DNA of 64,000 bases from Streptomyces sp. NBC_00690 (GTDB lineage Bacteria > Actinomycetota > Actinomycetes > Streptomycetales > Streptomycetaceae): assembly GCF_036226685.1 (NCBI RefSeq), contig NZ_CP109009.1, positions 4,154,001 to 4,218,000 on the forward strand, in the 5' to 3' direction. A program made the position numbers and the translations under genes. The notes under the pieces were generated by a model. The model saw only the letters and a list, made by a program, of their open reading frames with translations. It was not told the DNA's origin and searched no databases. Positions 58,589 to 64,000 of the stretch are shown one piece after another. Numbering within the stretch: the stretch's first letter is position 1; every line of letters starts with the position of its first letter.

Positions 58589-58612
58589 CCCCTCACCCGG
58601 AGAGGTGAGGGG
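58589..58612 (-). terminator. Hairpin between Dabb and sigma genes
   Basis: 9-bp arms CCCCTCACC / GGTGAGGGG, preceded by an A-run on the plus strand (T-run on the minus), lie after the Dabb gene. Confidence 0.8.
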
Positions 58613-58700
58613 CCAAATGAGGGCCATGAGAAGTCATTCGCGGATCAACCGCAACCGACCCGTGCAACCACCGCCGTACGAGCAGCGGCGCTCGCGGAGA

Positions 58701-58994
58701 TCAGAACTCGTAGTCGGCGATCACCCACGTGGCGAACTCGCGCCACTGCGCGGCGGCAGCCTGATGATCGGGGTGCTCGACATAGCGCTTCAGCGCATCG
58801 ACGTCGACGACGGCCGAGTTGATCGCGAAGTCATAGGCGATCGGTCGGTCGGTGATGTTCCAGGCGCACTCCCAGAACTCCAGCTCGGGGATGACCCCGC
58901 CCAGCTTCCGGAAGGCTTCCGCGCCGGCGACCACGCGCGGCTCGTCGCGCTGGACGCCCTCATTGAGCTTGAAGAGGACCAGGTGGCGGATCAA
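58701..58994 (-). CDS. Dabb (stress-responsive A/B barrel) domain protein
   Basis: This is a 97-aa dimeric alpha/beta barrel protein (IRHLVLFKLNEGV ... FAINSAVVDVDALKRYVEHPDHQAAA). TTG 58994, with GAGGAG upstream, is the likely start. The family has no single known reaction; some members are stress-induced or act as cyclases. Confidence 0.88.
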   Translation of the reverse strand: MIRHLVLFKLNEGVQRDEPRVVAGAEAFRKLGGVIPELEFWECAWNITDRPIAYDFAINSAVVDVDALKRYVEHPDHQAAAAQWREFATWVIADYEF

Positions 58995-59029
58995 GGGGCA
59001 CTCCTCGTGTGTCCGAACGGGCGGCGGTC

Positions 59030-59194
59030 CTAGTTGACCAGTTGGGTCATAAACTCGCCCACGCCCTTCGCGGCGTCCGATATGCCCTCGAACCATATCT
59101 GCACCAGCTCGGCAGCCTTGTCCGGAGACGTAATGATCGTGTAGAGCACGAAGACGACCACGATATAGAGAGCAACCTTCTTCGCCTGCACCAT
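59030..59194 (-). CDS. Small single-span membrane protein
   Basis: This is a 54-aa frame from ATG 59194 (MVQAKKVALYIVVVFVLYTII): one N-terminal span and a soluble helical tail (AAELVQIWFEGISDAAKGVGEFM). It is conserved-looking in position, upstream of the Dabb gene. Function unknown. Confidence 0.6.
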   Translation of the reverse strand: MVQAKKVALYIVVVFVLYTIITSPDKAAELVQIWFEGISDAAKGVGEFMTQLVN

Positions 59195-59640
59195 CAGCCC
59201 CTGTCTCCCCGACGGACCTCTGTGGCCCCCTACGGCCCGCTGCGGCTCTCCGATCATCTGATCATCGTGGAGAGTCGCGGAAGTCTAACCGAGGCTTTAT
59301 GGACCAAGGGCCCTGCGATCGAGGCCCTTTGCCGACACCTTTGCGCCGGGCGACGGAGCACCATGGTCATGAGCCCGCTTGGATCTGGCAGGAATCCGGC
59401 GGGCGAGGGACCGGCCCCACGCTGCGGGGCCCACCGCCGCGTGTTTCCCCCGTTCCGCGGCACCGGGCTTGTGGAGCCGGCATCCCACGCCGGGGGGAGC
59501 GGTATCCCCCGATGCTGCTCCCCCCGACCCACCCCCGTCCCAGAGCCCCGGCCGACCTCACCCGCGCCGGGGCTTCTTGAACCCGTCTGCCGGCGTGAGC
59601 AGGTCGTGGGGCAGCCGACGGCGGCCCGGGCCGTCGGGCA
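59195..59640. other. Intergenic region without a convincing gene
   Basis: No gene or repeat was recognised. Several overlapping open frames are shadows in GC-rich DNA. Confidence 0.45.
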
Positions 59641-60114
59641 TCACTCCCCGTAGAGGGTGGGCAGATCAACCAGGAGGACGTCGTCGCGCTCGACGGCGGA
59701 CTCGACCAGATCGGGATGGAAACCGTGCAGGGAGTACAGGGCCAGAGTGGTGCCCTCGATGTCGTACCCCTGCTCGGCGAGGAGGGTACGGATGTGTTCC
59801 AGGCGTTGCAGGTCGCCGGTTCCCCGGCGGGCGGCGGTCGCCTTGGCCTCACCGAGGAGCGCGATCCTCGCCCGGGGCACCTGCGGACGCTCACCGGCGG
59901 CCAAGGCGATGACATCGACCTCGTGCTTCGTCCGGGCGGCCTGGTCGGCGACCTCGGTGGTACCCACCGGACCGGTCAGTCCACCGGGCAACAGGGTGTG
60001 GGCGTGGCGACGGGTGAAGTCGCGGGCGAGGTCTTCGAAATGCGGGCCGAGGATCTTGGAGTTGAAGGTGGGAGCGGCCTGCCGCCATACCTGCTCGGCG
60101 AAGCCCTGCTCCAC
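59641..60114 (-). pseudogene. C-terminal fragment of ATPase with DUF234-type nuclease domain
   Basis: The 157-aa frame matches only the C-terminal module of actinobacterial AAA ATPases with a PD-(D/E)xK-like end: APTFNSKILGPHFEDLARDF, KHEVDVIAL, ARIALLGEAKATAARRGTGDLQRLEHIR. The P-loop ATPase and wHTH are missing. It lies 108 bp from tRNA-Ser(CGA), a common insertion point for such remnants. Confidence 0.7.
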
Positions 60115-60181
60115 TGCGGCTGCCTGCGGCAGGGTGATCAGCCGACCAACTGAGACGGAAACTGAGACGGAGGCACCAGAA

Positions 60182-60209
60182 AGGGGTGGACCTCATGAGG
60201 TCCACCCCT
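60182..60209 (-). terminator. Terminator of tRNA-Ser(CGA)
   Basis: 12-bp arms AGGGGTGGACCT / AGGTCCACCCCT with a CATG loop lie just 3' of the tRNA. Confidence 0.8.
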
Positions 60210-60221
60210 GCCTTTCACCAG

Positions 60222-60309
60222 CGGTAGCGGAGGGATTTGAACCCTCGGTGACGGGTTACGCCACACTCGCTTTCGAGGCGAGCTCCTTCGGCCGCTCGGA
60301 CACGCTACC
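60222..60309 (-). tRNA. tRNA-Ser (CGA anticodon)
   Basis: This is an 88-nt class II tRNA on the minus strand. The acceptor GGTAGCG/CGCTACC closes, the anticodon loop CTCGAAA gives CGA, and the long variable arm (TGTGGCGTAACCCGTCACC) is present. It is not the island target, although an ATPase remnant lies next to it. Confidence 0.95.
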
Positions 60310-60553
60310 GGGAGAGAGCTTAGCCCAAAGTGGCCCGTGCTCTGAAATCCTTATCCGAACCGATCGGAGCGAGGTGCCCACCCGTTGCCGGATCGGGCTC
60401 CCACGAGGGCCGGGACAGGCACGGGACCGCCCGGGAGGCCAGCAATGAGCGCGCGCCGGGGCCTGCTCGAACAGGGGCCGGGCACAACTCGGCGGAGCGT
60501 GCACGAGGTGCGGGACGCCCCCTCGACCGATGCCCGGTGGCGCCCGGATCCGA

Positions 60554-61036
60554 TCAGCGGTCGCGGAAGAAGGACGTCAACTGCGCGGCACACGTGGCGG
60601 CCAACACACCGCTGATCACCTCGGGCCGGTGGTTGAGTCGACGGTCCCGTAGGACGTCCCAGAGCGAACCGGCCGCTCCCGCCTTCTCGTCCACCGCCCC
60701 GTAGACCACCCGATCCACCCGGGACTGCACGATCGCACCCGCGCACATCGTGCACGGCTCCAAGGTGACCACCAGGGTGCAGTCCGTCAGGCGCCAACCG
60801 CCCAGCTGCTCGGCCGCCCGGCGGATGGCCAGCACCTCGGCATGGGCGGTCGGATCGCCCGTCAGCTCACGTTCGTTGTGCCCGACGGCGAGGAGCGCGC
60901 CGCTCGGGCCGAGCACGACTGCACCGACCGGCACATCACCGGACAGCGCCGCCCGCTCGGCCTCCGCCAGGGCGAGGCGCATCGACGCCTCCCACGGACC
61001 CCGTACGGGGTCCCGTTCAGATGCTGCTTCCGTCAC
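60554..61036 (-). CDS. tadA: tRNA(adenine34) deaminase
   Basis: This is a 160-aa zinc deaminase with HAEVLAIRRAAEQ (catalytic Glu) and PCTMCAGAI (PCxxC). It converts A34 to inosine in tRNA-Arg(ACG). The gene follows, with overlapping stop, the associated protein at 61036. Confidence 0.96.
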   Translation of the reverse strand: MTEAASERDPVRGPWEASMRLALAEAERAALSGDVPVGAVVLGPSGALLAVGHNERELTGDPTAHAEVLAIRRAAEQLGGWRLTDCTLVVTLEPCTMCAGAIVQSRVDRVVYGAVDEKAGAAGSLWDVLRDRRLNHRPEVISGVLAATCAAQLTSFFRDR

Positions 61037-61575
61037 TACCGGACGGTCTCCAGCACATCGGCGACGCCCAGGGCGTCCGCGATCTCCGGCAGTACATCCG
61101 TCTCCAGCGCCAGCAGCTCCTTATCCGAGAGGCCGAGGTCCGACAGGATGTCCCGATCGCCCACGGGCCCGGGCGGCACCGCGTCCCCCGTCGCCGAAGG
61201 CTCCGCGGCGGTGCGGGCGCCATCGTGGTCGTCGGGCTCCCCGTCCTCGGTTCCGTCGAGGTCGAGTGCGTCGAGGTCGTCGGCAGGGTCGTCCTCGTCC
61301 CTGCCGAGAAGTTCATTGGTGAGGATCTCTCCGTAGGAGGAGCGAGCCGCAGCCGCCGCGTCCGAGATGAAGATACGAGGATCGTCCTCGCCCTCCACCC
61401 GGACGACGCCGAACCAGGCGTCCTCCTGCTCGATGAAGAGGAGAACCGTCTCCTCGTCCACCGATGCCTCGCGGGCCAGATCGGCCAAATCGGACAGGGT
61501 CTCCACATCGTCGAGCTCTGTGTCGCTCGCTTCCCACCCGTCTTGAGTGCGCGCGAGCAGTGCGGCGAAGTACAC
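61036..61575 (-). CDS. tRNA adenosine deaminase-associated protein
   Basis: This is a 179-aa acidic protein (VYFAALLARTQDGWEAS; ILSDLGLSDKELLALETDVLPEIADALGVADVL at the end) of the family always upstream of tadA in actinobacteria. GTG 61575 is the likely start. The stop overlaps the tadA start, so they are coupled. Function unknown. Confidence 0.88.
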   Translation of the reverse strand: MYFAALLARTQDGWEASDTELDDVETLSDLADLAREASVDEETVLLFIEQEDAWFGVVRVEGEDDPRIFISDAAAAARSSYGEILTNELLGRDEDDPADDLDALDLDGTEDGEPDDHDGARTAAEPSATGDAVPPGPVGDRDILSDLGLSDKELLALETDVLPEIADALGVADVLETVR

Positions 61576-62263
61576 CGTGACTCTCCCACTGATCAGAGGT
61601 GTGACGATTGGGCAGGGCCTCGGTTCGTGCCCCACCCACTCGGAATCGTGGCAGAAAGCTGAGCTTTGCGAGAGGTCTTCGGTCGTTGCGTCGGCCACCA
61701 GTTCTCAACTGGGCCTTTTCGCAGAAGCGCCGCGGACCTCACTGAGAGCGTGTTCACCGGTGTGTCGCAAGGGGTCTGCGGGACGGCCCGCTTCGGTCGT
61801 GCCGGCCCGACCGGAGGCATGAACGAGCCGTTGAAAAGGCGCCCCGACCGGGGCGAAGGCCGGGTGGGCATCCTGCGGGGACGGGAAGCGGCGGCGATGC
61901 ACACCGTCCTGGCCGAGGACGTCAGCCCGACGACCCGGGAGCGAACACGGGCCCCCGCCGAGGAAGGGCGCCCGGGGCACACATCACCCCATGGGCGGAG
62001 CCGGACGATGGGGCAAAGGGGCGAACGGACCGAGTGGCCCACACGGTGAGAACGCCCGAGCACCGCGCGCCCGGCCACCACGCCTGGTGCCGCGAACGCA
62101 CTGCACGACCTGCCGAGGGGCGGGCTCCCGATCAGCGAAGACGGCGGGGCCTTGCGCAGACGTCTGTCTCAAGCCCGTTGACCACGGGCCCACCGGGCAC
62201 ACGGGCTCACGGGCCTATGCCGGCTGCTCATTCGAGCGGTTACGCCGGGGGAGGGGGAACGAT
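61576..62263. other. Intergenic region without a convincing gene
   Basis: This 690-bp gap between the tadA operon and the small gene at 62264 has frames on both strands with no resemblance to a family. No tRNA, repeat or hairpin was recognised. Confidence 0.45.
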
Positions 62264-62512
62264 CTACCAGCGAAACGTTCGCATCCGCATCTGCTGACGC
62301 ATCCGAGCCGCCCGGGCCCGTCGGGGCTGCACCCGGTCGCGGAGCGCCTTGGCCTCATTCAGTTCACGGAGGAACTGGGCCCGGCGCTTCCTACGCTCCG
62401 TGTCGATCTCGCTCTCGCCCTCGTGTTTCCTGGCCTCTTCGCCTTCCCTGCCCTCCGTTCCCTGCTTCAGGCGCCACTCGCGCTCCCGCTCCGGATGCTC
62501 CGGTTCCGGCAT
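62264..62512 (-). CDS. Small basic actinobacterial hypothetical protein
   Basis: This is an 82-aa highly charged protein from ATG 62512 ([20 protein letters not shown]) ending [20 protein letters not shown] ... [13 protein letters not shown], which recurs in streptomycetes by recollection. It is divergent from upp. Function unknown, possibly RNA-binding. Confidence 0.75.
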   Translation of the reverse strand: MPEPEHPEREREWRLKQGTEGREGEEARKHEGESEIDTERRKRRAQFLRELNEAKALRDRVQPRRARAARMRQQMRMRTFRW

Positions 62513-62597
62513 CGGCCACACCACCCCTGGGCTGGACGTCTGCCTCCACCTTCCCTCTCGAACCTTCCTTGATGCGAACCGGGCTACTGTGGGGAAC

Positions 62598-63233
62598 ATG
62601 CGGATTCACGTCGTCGACCACCCGCTGGTGGCGCACAAACTCACCACGCTGCGCGATCGGCGCACCGATTCCCCGACCTTCCGGCGGCTCGCCGACGAGC
62701 TGGTCACCCTGCTCGCCTACGAGGCCACGAGGGACGTGCGCACCGAGCAGGTGGACATCGAGACCCCGGTGACGGGAACGACGGGCGTGAAGCTCTCGCA
62801 CCCCCGTCCGCTGGTGGTGCCGATCCTCCGGGCCGGCCTCGGCATGCTCGACGGCATGGTGCGGCTCCTGCCGACGGCCGAGGTGGGATTCCTCGGCATG
62901 ATCCGCAATGAGGAGACCTTGGAGGCGTCGACGTACGCCACCCGGATGCCCGAGGACCTCTCAGGCCGCCAGGTCTACGTCCTCGACCCCATGCTCGCGA
63001 CCGGCGGCACGTTGGTGGCGGCGATCCAGGAACTGATCAAGCGCGGTGCCGACGATGTGACGGCTGTCGTGCTGTTGGCAGCGCCCGAGGGCGTCGAGCT
63101 GATGGAACGGGAGCTCGCGGGAGCTCCGGTGACCGTGGTGACGGCCTCGGTCGACGAGCGCCTCAATGAGCAGGGCTACATCGTGCCCGGCCTCGGCGAC
63201 GCGGGAGACCGCATGTACGGGACGGCCGATTAG
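62598..63233 (+). CDS. upp: Uracil phosphoribosyltransferase
   Basis: This is a 211-aa type I PRTase: [18 protein letters not shown] start, [19 protein letters not shown]-binding [18 protein letters not shown], and [13 protein letters not shown] at the end. It salvages uracil to UMP. Confidence 0.97.
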   Translation: MRIHVVDHPLVAHKLTTLRDRRTDSPTFRRLADELVTLLAYEATRDVRTEQVDIETPVTGTTGVKLSHPRPLVVPILRAGLGMLDGMVRLLPTAEVGFLGMIRNEETLEASTYATRMPEDLSGRQVYVLDPMLATGGTLVAAIQELIKRGADDVTAVVLLAAPEGVELMERELAGAPVTVVTASVDERLNEQGYIVPGLGDAGDRMYGTAD

Positions 63234-63364
63234 CCACCCGCCAGAGCGACGAAGGGCCGAGGGCCCCAAGCCGACACGTGCCCCGCAGCTGGTGGAAGCC
63301 AGGTCCGGGGCACGGTTGTGTCCGGTGGGAGTACGCGGTGGCCTCGTCGCAGAGGGTCGTCCCG

Positions 63365-63988
63365 TCAGCACTTCCCGGACGGTACGGGGGCCGGCTTGGC
63401 CAGCGCGGCGAGTGCGGCGTCCGCCGCCGGCTTCGGCGCGAGCGTGGTGAACGCGGTGCCGAGGATCAGATCCACATCGGCGGTCTTACGCGCATCGGTC
63501 TTGCTCGTGGTGCCCTTCACCTGGGTGCCAAGCACCTGGAACGAGCCCTTGACCGCGGTGGGGGATCCCAACAGCAGACCCGCGCTCGGCACCTTCTTGT
63601 CGTACGCCGCTGTCGCGTTGCCGACCTTGCCGATCGTGAAGCCCCGCGCCTTCAGCTCATCGGCCGCCGTCTTGGCCAAACCGCCTCGCGGTGTGGCGTT
63701 GTAGACGTTGACCGTGATCTGCGCCGGTCTGAGCATCACCACCGGTTGCGCCGAAGCCCCGGGGACGGGCTTGCAGTCCGTCTTGCGTCCGGCGGTCGTC
63801 GTCTCGCCGTCACCGCTGAACACATCGATGAGCTGGACCGTTCCCCAGCCGGCCAGCCCGAGGGCGACCACAGCGGCAATCGCGGCCACCACGATCCTGC
63901 GGCGATTGCGGGGCCGTCGCATCCGGGGATATCTATCGCCCGTGATGCGGTACTTTCCACCCATGCCGGGAGGAGTCAGCATGCTCAT
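63365..63988 (-). CDS. LytR C-terminal domain (LytR_C) membrane protein
   Basis: This is a 207-aa protein with a basic N-terminus, one membrane span (IVVAAIAAVVALGLAGWGTVQLI), and an extracytoplasmic LytR_C domain (QITVNVYNATPRGGLAKTAADELKARGFTIGKVGN ... VDLILGTAF). It has no LCP catalytic domain. It lies downstream of and convergent with upp. Confidence 0.9.
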   Translation of the reverse strand: MSMLTPPGMGGKYRITGDRYPRMRRPRNRRRIVVAAIAAVVALGLAGWGTVQLIDVFSGDGETTTAGRKTDCKPVPGASAQPVVMLRPAQITVNVYNATPRGGLAKTAADELKARGFTIGKVGNATAAYDKKVPSAGLLLGSPTAVKGSFQVLGTQVKGTTSKTDARKTADVDLILGTAFTTLAPKPAADAALAALAKPAPVPSGKC

Positions 63989-64000
63989 GGGCGCAGCGTA

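Overview
This is a high-GC actinobacterial chromosome segment, almost certainly Streptomyces. The evidence is the strong G/C third-position bias, frequent GTG starts, an Lsr2 nucleoid protein, two SigB/SigF-family sigma factors in tandem, DUF317, DUF6192 and LytR_C proteins, and a purS-lsr2 ... purC ... purD-dnaX-ffs core block. Most of the window is ordinary core genome with small accessory insertions. The exception is a clear tRNA-borne island at 15.3-31.9 kb.

Layout. 1-15.2 kb is core: the first codons of purS, lsr2, two tRNA-Gly genes, an ABC exporter with a NarL-type two-component system, a third tRNA-Gly, purC, a DMF-amidase-like protein, a membrane protein, purD, dnaX and the SRP RNA. 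15.23-31.87 kb is a genomic island in the 3' end of tRNA-Ser(GGA), bounded by a perfect 72-bp direct repeat. No integrase is visible inside it. It carries a decayed SNF2-type helicase, a truncated lipoprotein and a DUF317 protein. Its main cargo is a tightly overlapping six-gene minus-strand operon: archaeal-type AdoMet synthetase, APH-fold kinase, histidine phosphatase, seryl-tRNA synthetase, glycosyltransferase, and an AlaRS-like catalytic-domain protein. Divergent from it lie a class IV PLP enzyme and an XRE-FGE/SUMF1 fusion. The island also holds two DUF6192 proteins and a small membrane protein. This operon is the best candidate for an undescribed system.

31.9-36.7 kb holds a VapBC module next to the right att site, a broken AhpD-family gene, a DUF2252 protein, and a small membrane protein/XRE/quinone-oxidoreductase operon. 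36.9-43.6 kb holds an alkylsulfatase, a TerD protein, a secreted FG-GAP protein, a cold-shock protein and a secreted ricin-B lectin. 44.1-47.9 kb is a reactive-sulfur detoxification locus: a CstR-like repressor, three rhodanese-containing proteins (one fused to a persulfide dioxygenase-like MBL domain) and a TSUP exporter. Perfect GGGGTA-type palindromes lie at two of its promoters.

48-55.8 kb holds DUF2797, an orphan OmpR-type regulator whose phospho-acceptor Asp is replaced by Asn, and two DHA2-type MFS exporters, each with its own regulator (TetR, MarR). 56.3-64 kb is core again: two paralogous sigma factors, a Dabb protein, a truncated ATPase C-terminus beside tRNA-Ser(CGA), tadA with its associated protein, upp and a LytR_C protein.

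All family assignments come from reading motifs in the sequence; no database search was run.
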